A DNA stretch of 64,000 nt, from assembly GCA_016806645.1 (NCBI GenBank), contig JACSYO010002159.1, forward strand, positions 4,731,501 to 4,795,500, in the 5' to 3' direction. Under the pieces are notes generated by a model. It worked only from the letters and a program-made list of their open reading frames with translations. It was not told where the DNA came from and searched no databases. Within the stretch, counting starts at the first letter, position 1, and each line of letters starts with the position of its first letter. Of this stretch, positions 31,792 through 46,295 are shown piece by piece. This DNA comes from Ophiodon elongatus (Eukaryota; Chordata; Actinopteri; Perciformes; Hexagrammidae). A program made the position numbers and the translations under genes.

Positions 31792-32874
31792 CTGTTGAGA
31801 AGAGAAGAGAAGCTCTCTTAAAGTACCATTAAAAAGCATTTATTGTTATGGCGGCATATATGTTTGTGTACATGCACATCTGTTTGTGTGTACGTTTCAG
31901 TGCCGTTACTTACTGGTAAGTTGTGGGACTAACATTGATACACCTCGGATGGCTCCCCGACTCAAACTTGCTGGCCAGTGTCACATTGTTCCCAAACAGG
32001 CAATAACGTGGCATTTTAACCCCGACCACGCCTGCCAGCACCGAACCGGTGTGGATACCTATCCTTAGCTGAGAGAGAAGGGGAGGAAGAAGGTGTTGGG
32101 AGAAGAAAGATTTTGAAGGAGGGAAAGATTAGAACAGCAACAAAACCGGTAGGATTTTAAAAGCACAAACAGTGTAAATTGTGGTTCGTGCATATTCCTT
32201 GACAACACGCATGCACTTGACCTGAAAATTTATAAAATGATGCTGCTGCTTTTGTTACTATATGTTCAAGTCTGTGTCTACATTACTTTCCCCCCACTCT
32301 CCCTATTAAATTATCTTCACTATTTGCATGCAGCTTAATTGCTCATCAACAAAATATAATCTAGAGATGAAATGATTAGTTGATTAACTCATCAACAAAA
32401 ATTTGATAATCAATTAATCATTTGAGTGAACTATCAAACACGTTGCTAAACATTCACTGATTCCAACTTGATGATTCCTTTGGCCTTTGTGAGGTCATGT
32501 TGTTTTGAACTAGAAGTGCTAGTGTGTGTATTGATCTGCTAACTGGAAATTGTACAGTAGCAATCATACTTCCATATTATTGTAGCTGTTATCATCTAAT
32601 CTGATATCTTGCGGCAGAAGATTTGATGAAAATCTTAAAATAGCAAGAGTGAGAGGAAAATTAATCAAAAAAATAATTGCCTCCAACTCACGGTGCTCAT
32701 ATTATAATCTGGCTGAGCTATGAATCTATAAATGGCTGGAGGCAGAGTGAAAGCTATCCAGCCATCATTTTAATTTGACCACACCACTTCATTGCCACTC
32801 GACCAACTATTGATTTCCTCCATTTGGGAACAACAAGTTATCACACATAGAGCACACATACACATACATCATAC

Positions 32875-32933
<59 letters not shown>

Positions 32934-33162
32934 AGTGGAACCCAGTAGATTTCTAATGATCTACTTGAGCAGATCATCCTCTATATCCACAATGTGCATG
33001 TCAGCACACTGCGAGGTAGTCATGGCAACAACAGGCAATGGGGGTAGTGAGCACAGACAGACAGAAAGACAGAAAGAAATACAATGGAGCGAGAAGCACA
33101 AAAAAAAACTTATAATTAGATGGCAGAACCTTGACAGCACAGGATGAGAGAAAAAAACAGCA

Positions 33163-33248
<86 letters not shown>

Positions 33249-33343
33249 TGGTCGGTGCACCAGTGTGACCTATTTTTCAGCTAAACTGCTTACAGATGGC
33301 CATGCACTTGTCTGTCTGTCTCTACAATAGACAACCACTCACA

Positions 33344-33403
<60 letters not shown>

Positions 33404-36400
33404 AATCTGCATCCAGCACCCTCAAAACACAGACAGAGTAACACTCATAGACTCTTCCCCTCCTTTTCGCTGTGAGTCAGCATCCATAGCACATGGCCCT
33501 CAGTGAGCCAATGAGCAAATGGCACTGCAGCAAAGCCGACCAATCAGAATTGTAGCCTCTGGCGAAGCTGACAGAAGCATACAGGGATGGAGTTGTTACA
33601 GAGTCAACATTGTTACAATCAGTGGCAAGTTTATTAAGTAAGTCTATCTTAAACTAACCCAGTCAGAAACAAGAGTCCTGCAATAAATCCTACAGTCATG
33701 AAGGTTATGATATATCGAGAGGAGTTGATTCAACTTTATGATCATTTTGGAGGATGTAGTTTGTGGTGCTTTATTGCATTACACAGAGAGGTGGAATTGT
33801 TATTTAGCCTACCCTGATTGGTATAGATGAGTTGAACAAAAACATGATAACCTTCGTGATTCATTGCAGCACTGTTATATTGGACTGCATTAGTTTTAGC
33901 TAGGTAAACTGGGAACCAAGTGTACTTCAGCTGCTCTACACTAACCATTACACATGCAAGCAGACTTTTGTCAGAGGAAGAAGTTTTATGGTTTTTAGTA
34001 CTGAAACAATCAGTCGCTTAATTGATTAGTCAAACCTCTGTGTACCAGGAGGTAGTGGCAACTGCATGGTGAGCATGTGGTCAGGAAAAAGCAGCCACTT
34101 TCGGTTGGCATGACAAGTCCCTGACCATTTCTGCATTCAAAATACTCAGATACTGCTGGTGTAATGTATGATCGGTGGAAATAAGCCCACATAAACACAT
34201 TATAACAATATTAGCAGTGACAAGATAAGCACTACAACCCTAATATCCACACCCACTCACCCACTCATACTGACAAGCACAGACACGCAAAAGGATCATT
34301 CCACAGGCCTGAAATCGAACCAGTAATGAAGCTGAAAAGAACTGTGTATGTTTGATATCTATATGTGTTTCTCTCTTGATAGCTCCCTTGTATATATTTC
34401 TCTCTGTGTCCCTTGATTACTCTCTCCATTTCTCTCTCACAAAACATTTTCTCACAGCTCTCATGCTAGTTTTCATAACAGTGCAACATTGGCTGGAGTT
34501 GAGTGCACTCACTGAACAGCATTTATCATGCTGAAGTGTTGAATATCTCTATAACTGTCCTTCATACCAACATGAAGTCAGGAGGGATAAGAAAGAGGAG
34601 AGCACAACAGAGAGGGCAAAATATAGAAAAGCAGAACAACAATTAAAAATGAGAGGACAAAAAAAGTAAGAAACTAAAGAGGAAAATGAATGGAATGAGT
34701 TAGAGAGAGGTTGTGGAAGAGAGAGTGAAGGAACTAGAGAGGATGGAGAGAAAAATAAAACAAGGGGAAGAGGAAAGACAGAGAGAGAGAAAGTGGATGA
34801 GCAAGAGAGCGGGCCAAAAATTCTTGGCAAAGCCTTTCTATTTTGAGACAAATGGCCAATGTTGGGACCACAGCAGTATACAGAAGGGTGTCCTGTCTGT
34901 TATTCAGCAGCTATCCGTCTTAGCTTCTCTCTCACATACACGTTTTGTGTGTGTCATTCTTTTTGTGTATTTTTAAACAAGTTGAAATAAAATGCGCTCT
35001 GTGGCGCAGCATTTTTTATTCAGATTGAATATTTTCAACTCAAGTTGTAAAGGATAAGTCTGCCATTATTCTATATTTTTCTTGTTGCCGACACATTAGC
35101 ACTAAAAAAGAACAATTAGTATGTCTCAATACTTAAAACTTAATTACAATAGTCAAATACATACGGGACATCAATGAAATTTGACCACCAACCTTGTGAG
35201 TAAAGGACGACCCGCTCTACCCGCTGTCCTTTAGCCGCCCGCAATTAATTACCTACAAGTCTGTTGCAGTCGGCCCCAAGGTCATTTAATGCTTCTGAAT
35301 ATATATATTTTTAAAGGCTCAGTTATTTTCTGAAATGTTACTCAAACAGAAGTAACTAGTGTACTTGTAAAGGGCTATTTCTTATTTCATGAGAGTTGTT
35401 CGTAGTAAAGAATAATATAGAACATCACCAGCATTATCCTGTAAGTAAAAGGAAAGATGATAACAATGACATTGTTCTAAAAGTCTTTATCTATTGCTTT
35501 GCTTCATTTGTTGATTCTGTTTCACTGATGAAACCAGAAATAAAATGCAATGTATTGTATGTAATGCTTTGGCTAATATTTATGACATTGCAAGTTAGCA
35601 CCCAGGCCAAAGCAAACTAAAGATAGCCTCGGGTAATGGTTGACCTTGACAGAGACTGGACTGAGGATCGACATAAATAAATCATATCCTATTTTCCCTT
35701 TTTATTCTACTGAATTAACATGAGAGGTCTGAACTCTATTCCCACAGTTGAATCCTTTCCTTCCCCTCCTACTTAATATAGTCATCTTTTTTTCTGCAAA
35801 AGAGAAGCTTGTCTTTCTCTAACTCCATTAAATACTGTTAAATGCAATTCCACATATACACATAATATGGATTCTGAAGGAGGATAAACACTTTACCTTT
35901 AACACTTCTTTCTTTCTCAGTGTGTGAAAGTGTGTGTCATTTTACTGCAGTTGATAAATGGGACACATGCTTTTCCTTTAGCAACATAACCGTTTTAAAT
36001 GTTCAATAGCCAACATGCAAAAATTAACCATGGATAAAAAAAAATTGTTATATGACAGAGGGATAGGGTAAACTACAACAATTTCATATCCAAGACCTTA
36101 CATGAACTAAAAAAAACAAGTAACCTATTTGGAAAAAAAATATTTCTTGCAATAATGTCAATCAAGCAACCTCTGTTAGGTTGTGTAAGGTGAATACACA
36201 GGAGGCACAGCTAAATGATGGGAAAAGAGGACACAATTAAGGAGGACAGAGAGAGAAAGAGAGAGGGATGGCGAGAGAGAAGATTAGAGTAAAGACAGTT
36301 GAAAACACACACACACACACACACACCACTCAGAAGCATATCGTACATAAATAGAACAAAACATCACATCCATACACCCACACGGCACACACAGGCACAT

Positions 36401-39400
36401 ATAATCATCTCCCACTGTAAACACAAATGCATCTACATTAAGAGACATCCACGGACACTAAAGAGTCAGGCTCTACAGTGAAGCATTTCACTGCAAATCA
36501 GAGTGAAAATTTAAGTGTGTGAATGTGAAGAAGGATTTGGTTGCACCAGTGATGGACTCTGTTCCACCTGCATTGGAAAAATGTGTTAAGCTTAGATGGC
36601 AACAAGGCCATTATTTCTTTCCATTGTTTCTCTTTGGCAAAGATCAGTGGACAAAACATTCAGGAAGCATCTTTAGCCCGATGAACCAACCAGAAGAAAA
36701 AAAGAAGCAGTGATACGTCTTGTTTCTATCTGATCGCTTCATCAGGAGACACATTAACAGTTATGCATTATAGTTAAACTTTTTTCAAATCATATTCACA
36801 GTTTCCGCTGATCAATGTGTCGATTGTGTCAATGTGTCAGATACAATCTTTTTAGCAACAATTATTGGATTCAGCCATTAAAAAAGAACTTGCTCAGAAC
36901 ATCCCTAACACGCGGACGGACCGATACATATTTAGTAGGTTGTGTTCCTCTACGGTTGATTGTACAGTGTCTTTAGTTGAATGACACATGCAGCTTGCTG
37001 AGAGGGAATACGCATAACTCAAACACAGACACACACAACTAACGTGCACCATGTCTCTTGCCACATTTTCATAAAAAGGCATACCCCTGAACCATTAGCA
37101 CCAAAGCTTCATAACTATTCTCTGTTACACGGCAATTCTCACTTACCTTCAAACTACAGGAAATGTGATCTTTGTGTATTAAAAATAAAACTAATGATTG
37201 ATTACAGCACTGAACGTTTTCTGGATTTTGTCATGCAAGACACTGGGATGACAATTGACAATTGACATGTAATGTGCACAACTTTTCATACTAAAAGTTC
37301 ACTGAAATGCACACTGCACATAAATAGCCTATTCAATGTGTTAATAAGTCGTGGTCCCTAAACACGATCACAAAACTAAAGCACTCAGAGGGTTCAATCT
37401 AAGGCTGCCCAATTCTCTGCTACTTAAACTTACTAAATATTTCAATCTGAATCTCGATCAGTGTCTCCCTCAGACTACACACAGCAGTGTGCAATAATGC
37501 ATGTGTGGAGCAGTGGGGGAATGCCAAAGAATTGTTAATGTAATTTCTGGGCGCATATGGAAAGACCACCACAAGCGAAACAATGCTAGTAGGAAAACTA
37601 TGATTTTCATTAATTGAGGAATTTCTCAATCAATGTCTCTCTTTTGAAAATAATTGAGAAGATTAAATGAATCCCTTCTTTAAAATACCATTCAACCATC
37701 TGTCGATTGAGATCTCAGACCTTTACCTATATCCTCCCTCTTCTCATTTTCCACAATCCATCCCCATCACCCAACACCAAAGTATCGTAAATTAGTCTCA
37801 CATAGCCAGACCTATCGCCACATAAAGAAAGGTTGGGCTCCACACATTATCATTCTGGTATAGGGGAAAAACAATCACTATTGGACAACTGTGTGATTCA
37901 GCTCAGAGGGGGTTTGATTATACGTTTGTTTCATGGTAATAAAGGAGCAATAATGTTAAATGTGAAGAAAAACAAATCAGAAAAGTAGAGACAGTCACAA
38001 TCAGGTGCTGGTTTCTGGCAAAAAGCTCAGAGCTTCAGTTGACGCAGCAGGCTTAAATTAGTTTGATAATCAGCAGTTGGACACACAATTTACCTTTTTT
38101 CCGGGGGGAATCCTGAGCTCTACCCACATTTTCACGCACAGACTTGCATGCAAAACATACAGGCATCCAACAAGCAATATAGCTCATTTAAGTTCAGTTG
38201 GTGACAGAGTTCTGCACCAAAAATAAATGGAGGCTGACAAATGGAATACATTTAAATATGTAAAATAAAATAGAATAAATATAAAATGGCACACAGAGAT
38301 AAAGTTATGGATGTAAGAAAATGCATAAAAAGAAAACGCAAAAAAAAAACATACCAATCCCTCAAGTCATAATAAAATAGGACCAATTTAAGATTGATAG
38401 GCTAGTTTCCATGTGCTAACAGCGGATTGGTGTTACAAAAACAAAAAAAAACTCACCTTGATAGGTTTCCCATCAGGTGTCAGCACTTCCTCAGAAAGTT
38501 CCATCATCTTCAGAGCCATGTGTGCGATTGGCTTTGCATGACTATCAACCTTCTTGTGAAGTCCTCCTGCCACACAGTAAGCATCGCCTATTGTTTCGAT
38601 CTGTATGAGAAACAGTAGAGGAGGGGCAGAAACTGAAATGAATAAATGTGGCTTAGCTGATGTGTGAAACTAAGTAGACATCCTTTCAATCACTCATAAC
38701 ATCTCCATTGAGTAGTAAATTAAAAGAACTCCTTCATTCCTCTTGTAATATTAGAACTACAGTATCTGTCTGTTTCTCTCTCTCTTGGCCTGAATCATTC
38801 CCAATAAGAGTTGGTGAGTATTTGGAGAAGGATCTCGGTAAAACCACTTACAGCCTCTTGCATTGCTTCTGACCCAGTCTGAGAGGCCGAGGTAACCAAA
38901 CATAAAAAAAACCAAGCATTTCTATTCATTCTTGACTTCATGGCATCCATCCTGAAGATCACTGAAATACCATCGCAAAATAATCTTTTATGAAATGTTT
39001 TAGAATCCATTTAACAGGTTTAACAGTATTCTATAAAAGTCACTACAAATAGGTTTATTTTGTTATATGTTTAAGGAACCATGAAGAATATCAAATATAA
39101 ATGCTTGACATAATGTGCAGTGCTAGAATTAGCTCAAAGCTAATTTTCAGCAGTGCAGTGTTTCCCACATACAGTAAGCAATTAATGAGCTGTTATGAGC
39201 TCATTCCATATACTATAGCTTCAAACAGAAGTCAAGTCATTCCTAGTTCCATGTTTGGGCTTACTATGCCAGAGATTGAAGTACAGTAATTACAAGTCTT
39301 CCTTGAATGACTTCCAAAAGCCAAATTCTAAACAGACGTTAATAAAGCAATCAAGGAATGCTGTTTTCAGGGTTGTGCTGCCATATTTCCAGCTGTAGGA

Positions 39401-42400
39401 GTGAGCTATGTGTCATAACAGTTGACGTGGTCGTTATAAAGAAGAAGAAAAAATAGATAGCTCAAGAGGAGAAAAAAATAAAACTAGGACTCATTTAGGC
39501 CTGCCACCAGCACAATCATTTCGACAGTAACCATGACAATGGTAACATATGCATCCCTCAATCTCTTGACCTTGTCCTCCTGTTCCTGCTTTCTCTTTTA
39601 CACGTACACACTCGCTCTTTAACTGCTATACACATATCCCCTCTTTAATACATCCAATCTCTCTGCCTGCCTCTGTATCACTTCTTCTTTTTCTCCAGGC
39701 ATCTGACACGAGACATTTCTGAGAGATAACACAAAGGAAAAGCATGTTTTTATGGGAATGTAGTAAGTATATGTTGCTGTTGTTACAGGGACTGGACAGG
39801 AGGCAATGAAAGAGAGAGAGGAAAGATGATGGCAGTGGTGATTATGGGGAGAAGCAAAGGTGAAAAGAGTAAAAGTGAAGAGAAATACTGACGTGATTAA
39901 TAGAAAGTAAGGATGGGGGAGGGGGAGATGGCACACTACGGTGAAAACTGTAACTAGGCCCAAAGCCACATTGTCAGATGGACAATATTGACACATCTTT
40001 GTTAAGCTTCCACAGACTGGCCATTAATCAGTTACTTTTTCCACAACACAGGCACACACAGTACACACACACACGCACGGTTGTGTTTTCATGACCTTTG
40101 GGGACATTACATTGACTACATTCATTGGAGACCTACCCTAACCTTCGCCATAACCACTACCAGCCTGAAGCTAATCCTTTCCCTAACCTTAACCTCTAAA
40201 ATGTAATGATATAGGTTATGGGAATGTGAAACTGTCCCTATTTTGATCAGATTTATGTCCCCACAAACAGATACAAACACACATATATCCAGTACACAGA
40301 CAAAGACACACCCTAAAGATTTAGCTTTTGATACAACTGCAACCCTTAAAAGACTCCATGGAAGGGGGGCTCTAAGTTCCTGTGAAACTGTCACTTCCTG
40401 GAGAACAATTTATCTTTTACGATGACCTCAGGAGTGCATATAAACCAATAAAGCCATTATCATTTTTAAGCAATCCCTTAAATGATATCCCATTGTTTTA
40501 CAGTTTAGAAAACTCCCCAAAGCATGATGCCCCATCCCAACATCCTGTCCCAACAGGTATTACTACATCACATAAAGAATATGTGTGCGTCTTTCTGTCT
40601 ACTGACCTTATAAACATCCAGAATGCCACACTGGTAGTCAAAGCGTGTGTAAAGCTCGTTCAGCATGGAGATGACCTGCATAGGTGTACACTGGGCACAC
40701 ACAGCAGTAAAACCCACGATGTCTGAGAACAGCATGGTCACATCATCAAATTTGCGAGCGGGCACTGGCTGACCCTGCCACAGTTTCTGTGCCACATCAC
40801 CTGGAAAGATGGAATAGAGGAGATCCACAGTTCTCCTCTTTTCCTCCTCCAGTGCCTGGTGAGTCTTCTCTAATGTGGCCTGAGAGAAGAGAAAAGAGAA
40901 GGAAATTAGGAGGTTTTGTTCTATGTGCTTTGCTTTAAAGAAGGCAATTCGGTGATGTGGGAGTACTGCACCAAATTAAAACTGATGGTGCATGTAAATG
41001 TATTTGTGTATTAATTTGATTTATTTTTATTTTTGATTTTGTGTATCTGCATATGAGTAATTGTGTCTGTGAGCGAGCTTCATAATGCCAGATCTGTTTG
41101 AGGCAGTGCTATACCATTGTTCAAGGGAGCAAGTCAAACTAAGATATAGCTATTTATAACAGTGGCCTGGGGGAGTAGTTGCAGTGAGAGAGTGTTGCAG
41201 TGAGCAGATGCATAGGATTGGGTCAAAACTCAGTGACTGGTTCAATGGTACTTTGAAAGCAAATTATAAGAGCAAGTCCCAAAAGCCACGTTCTTCCAGC
41301 CATTATGAATCAGTCAGTGCACCAAAGCATTGGATTAAACAAGTTCACTTCAGTGAGTTGTCTCGCAACTCGCATGATGGAAAACAGAAATAAAGACTGA
41401 CCAAATATACAGAATATTTTTGTGTAGTTTGCCTATTTCTACATGCCATGCTCACAGGTGGTCATTTGTCATTTTGATTGGTTGCCAATAGACAAGATGG
41501 CGGGTCTTAACTATAATGAGCCTGTCATGGCAGGCTCCAGAGAGACAGCAGAGAAGGAAGAAAAAAGTGGCGTGCCGTTGATAGTGTTATGCTATCTTCA
41601 TGCATTACAGAGCAAAATATACTACAATACCAATAAGTCTTGTTGTTGAGAAACTTAATGATAACCCTCATCCTTGGATTATTTTGGTTTAGTTTCTGTC
41701 TGCATCTATTGTTAAGCTAAAAGCAGCAACAAAACATAGGGAAACTGCACGGACCCACTACCATATGGCAAACGCGGGTAACTCACTGGATTAAGGTAAG
41801 GCCTGCATTCTTTCTTGTTGTTGGCAACCAGAGGCATTTAGTATATGTTGTTTGTAGCTGGTAAGGCTAAGTGGTAATTAAACCCCTAAACCTAACAACA
41901 AGTCCAATACTACTTGTGCTGTGACACAAGCTATGTTATATGTGATTATATATACCAGAAGGTGGAAAGTAATTGTCTATTAACAAGAAGTCACAAAGAA
42001 GCAAAACATCTATCTGGCTATTGATGAGCTTATTGATGAGCATATTTCTATGGTCCAATAAACTGAAGTTTCCTAAGTTGTCCTGCACAGGAAATATAGA
42101 ATAGAAAAGACCCAGAATTAACCACTCTACCTTAAGTTTATCCATTCTCTTCTTCAGGCCATCCTGGGCCTTGGCCTGCTCCCCCACCAGGATAACGTCC
42201 CGTGTGGCATCATGGATAGGGATATCTGACAAGTGGAGGCCCCTGCCCATGAGCTCCTCCAACTTATCAACACGTGGCGAACCCAGAAACATCAGGGAGC
42301 AGGACTCGGGCACATGGATCATCTGACCCTTCAACTCCATAACCTGGCAGAGCAATCAAATGGGAAAGGAAAGGGTTACAAAAGTTAGGCCTTTTGTAAA

Positions 42401-43715
42401 GGCTGAGGGAAGGTGAAAACTTTACAGACAATCCTGATTATATGCAGCTTGCAGAAATACAGTGAGCCAGAGGAGAGGGGTAGAGGAAAACAGATTGTGA
42501 GAATTATGTTTGTTAATCGCCTCTCACTACTATGGATGTCATGTCCACCTGATACTTGCTTTTCTCAAACCAATGTGCACCAACGTAGGGACATCTACAC
42601 AACAAACCATGTGCTATTCCAGTAACCGCCTCCTCTATAAATTCTCTCTACATTAATGTTGATGTCAAAGGGCGATTCAAGAATGACGCTTTTGCTCTTT
42701 GATGCTGACTGACAGGACCCTTGAATAAATAAATAAATCTGATTAAATACAGAATTATTTTGTCAGTCTTCAACTTCATTGCTGGTCAATGAAAACATCT
42801 CAAGGTTACATGGTGGCAACGACTTTAGCTTTGGAAATGCATTAACAAGTTTACAAATAACGAACATATTGAACAAACATTACTTTCTATGCTTACATGA
42901 CTGCATACATACTGTATGTATGCACACACACCTACTTATCCACAGGTTTATACACACAATGTTCAACATACAACAGAGATTATAATTACAGCAACAACTG
43001 TGAATTAGTTGATCGTAAATTTCATTTAGCATCACGAGGTCTAATGTATAATGCAGGCTGATCATCATCATAATGTCACTGGTTTGACCTACACTCTATC
43101 CAAATGTCCTTGAACAATCTATGATATCATACGTATGCAATGTCTTTGAATTAAGCATTTGATTGGTTAACTTGCCAGTTAAATAATGATATTTCTGTCA
43201 GAAGGTGTTGTAATTTTGAAAGAAACACTTGCAAGGCTGCATATCTACCAACAACTGCAGTATTGTTGTCAACATAATAAATACTGCAATTGTTGGTGAA
43301 TAAGAATTGGTTTCAGTAGCTTCTTGACATTTTGCACACAAGCCCTTAACCATGATGACGACACACACACCAGGTGTGGGGAGAACACGCAAAACAGCCT
43401 GAAGATATAGAAGAGAGAGACTGAAACAGGCATTGCACATTGCTGCTCATTTGAATATGACTCCAACTCCTGCTCAGTCCTTGCTCCTGTTCCTTCCTTT
43501 TCTTTAGTTTCTCTTTCTCTCCCCATGTTCACCTGTCTTTCATTCCTGTTGCTTGTTTCTCTCTCTCTCTCTCTCTCTCCTCTGTCTCTTCAATTACTTC
43601 TCTCTCTCTCGTTCTCCATAGTGTCAGATAGATTATTCCGCCAGTGAGCATACTGCAGCCCTGTTTTATTTATAGCACAAGGCTCTCCTAGGTCTGCATA
43701 ATACATACAGTCTAC

Positions 43716-43746
<31 letters not shown>

Positions 43747-46208
43747 ATTTTCCTACACACAAAAACACAAAATACATCCAGCAGGGAGACCCATATACTG
43801 CTTCTGACTGTCTATTTCTCCGAAACACTGACATAAACACATATGCAAACACATATGCATCCTACAACCCACAGAGTCCGAGTTCAAGACATACTTACTC
43901 CCTGAAACACAACTTGGTGTGATCCAGTTTGTATGAACTACTGATTGACTGACTCAGAACATACACACACACACATTCAGTAGTTTAGTAGGCATGGTTT
44001 TACTGGAGCACTGTATGCCTAACATCTGCACACACTGCCACACCAATACAGCAGTAGTCATAGGGTCATATGGGAGCTTAAGAACAGTTGTGTGACACAA
44101 ATTCATCTCCTGCAATATAGAATAATTCTATATATGTAAATATGTAATTTTATTACAATTTACATATATTTTATGTAGTTACATTTTTTTCTGATAGCAA
44201 TTTATTCAAACTACAGTAAGTATTGAGATCTGGGAACACAGCTGCAATTGTTGGACAGGGCAAGATAGATGTTACACAGTTACAATAAATGTTCTGTGGG
44301 ATGAGACTGCTACAGGTACAGCTTAATGATTTGTTACAAGTCAGTTTGCTTCAAGCAATTTGACCAGCAATGCAGATTGTGCAGCTGGGCCTTGCAACTT
44401 GCCACTCACATGAAAAATTGCAAGGTGCACTTTTACTTGACAAGCACCAGCTGGAACAATGCCTACTTAGGTAAACTTTAAATAGCCTGCACGTTAAAGC
44501 TAAGGTCACTACACGATGTAGTCTAGACTGAGTCAGTGTCCGGTACGCACTGTAAAGCCTCAAATATGGGTTGCACCTGCATGAAAGCATCAGGACCTCA
44601 TCAGTCCTGCAGGACTGGCATAACCTTCCCTGACTGCAAGACGACTGCCATCAATGCCATTTTTGTTTGTTTTTTGTTTCATTGCGTTTTCCTGTTACAT
44701 AATGAAGGTGAAAATAGCAACTGTTGTTGCTTTTTTAATTGTGTACAGTAGGTATAATTATGCCAGTGTCTCACCAGATTACTCTCTGTGTGTCCGCCTA
44801 TGTTTATCTGTCACTCTCATTTTCTGTCTAACTCTGTCACAAACTCTCACACACACTGATGCACAGATGCAAACATACATGGACACACACCCATACACAC
44901 ATCCCTAGAGGCAGTAGTGTTGGCCTAGTTGTGCGTCTGTGTTTAACTCAGCACTCTCCTCTCCTTCTGCCTGCATCTCTGGCATCAGACCACAGTGGAA
45001 GAGGAGGTGAGCGAACGAAAGATGAAGGAAGGGCAAAATGAGTGGTTAGGAAAGAAAGCAACACACAGAAAGAAGGGGGAAGGGTGGGAGAGATAGGAGA
45101 CAGAGAAAATAAGGTGGGAGGGCTAGACAAAATAGAAATAAATTATGAGAAATAATAGCATTGTAGAAATAGCTAAATTAATACAGGGAAAGAAAATCTG
45201 AGAAAAGGAAAAGTAAGGTGAAAGCATGATGAGACAGTAAAAAATGTAATGCAAGCAGTCAGCAAGAAGCAACAGAAGGCCTACAACAAGAAAGCACAAT
45301 TCAACTTCAGAGAGACAGAAAGTAGAATAATAAGTATAAAATGTATTTTTATAAAAGCAGATGAAAACAAAGTAAACTGTGAGAATCTGTCTGTTGTGTC
45401 CGAGTCAATATGTAGTAGTGGTTCTTCTTTGTGTAAGGTTGTTACACATTTACACTAAGGCCTTTTTCAAGGTCACTGCATTGTCACCACAAGGAAATAA
45501 CATTCTGCAACTCTAATTCTTTAGAAATAAATGTGTTAAAATGTTTATCATGCAGAATTCCAGGGCATGGAAACAGGTTATGTGAAGAAATATTTTCTTT
45601 GACATTGTTTTGAGATCAAACTTAACTATTGTTGATTGATGTCCAAAGCTTTGTGACTTGCCATTGAGAATTGCCTTTCTGCCACCTAACTCCTAGTCTC
45701 TCTGTGTACATAGTTGTGTGTTTTGTATTTATCCATGATTGAGGTTTGTATTATACTGCATAAGTTTATGTTAATGTTGTATGTCTTATAATAGCAAGGC
45801 CTGAGCAGCACACACTGTGATGTCACATTCAACATACACAAGATATATCTAAGAGTACAGATTCAGGCTGCTATCGCCATAGGCAACAAGGAGCTGAAGA
45901 TAGATGAAAGGGAAAGGATGAAGGGGGCAGGAAAAAAAACAGCTGAAAGGGCCAAAGGTGGAAATACAGGCGGAAAAGAGTAAGGGAGACAAGAGAGGGA
46001 CAAGAGAGAGACACGAGAACGAGACACATTGGACTTGAGGTACGAGAGACAAAGATGGAGAGAAGGATAGCAGGAGGTGGAACGGACAGCTAATGGATTG
46101 TCTTTTGTGAGCGGACTCTGGCATGTCAACACACTAATTTGCATGAACAAGCACTGAGTAGCAAAGAGTCAATGAGTCAGCCTCTCTCATCCCTCTCTTT
46201 CTCTCTCC

Positions 46209-46295
<87 letters not shown>

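Larger units (their letters stand above)
32069..38456 (-). other. gucy1a2 intron (6.4 kb)
   Basis: No further exon is supported. It holds a degraded repeat at about 32360-32640, CA and GA arrays at 32.9-33.4 kb and a SINE-like fragment at 35.2 kb. Purine-rich open frames near 34.7 kb on the plus strand lack family features. Confidence 0.7.

Noticed and set aside
32961..33260. Ser-Leu repeat frame
   Set aside because: Translation of the AG/CT microsatellite.
39619..39996. 125-codon minus-strand frame in a gucy1a2 intron
   Set aside because: Same strand as the gene but not flanked by splice sites that keep the cyclase frame, and the neighbouring exons already join perfectly without it.
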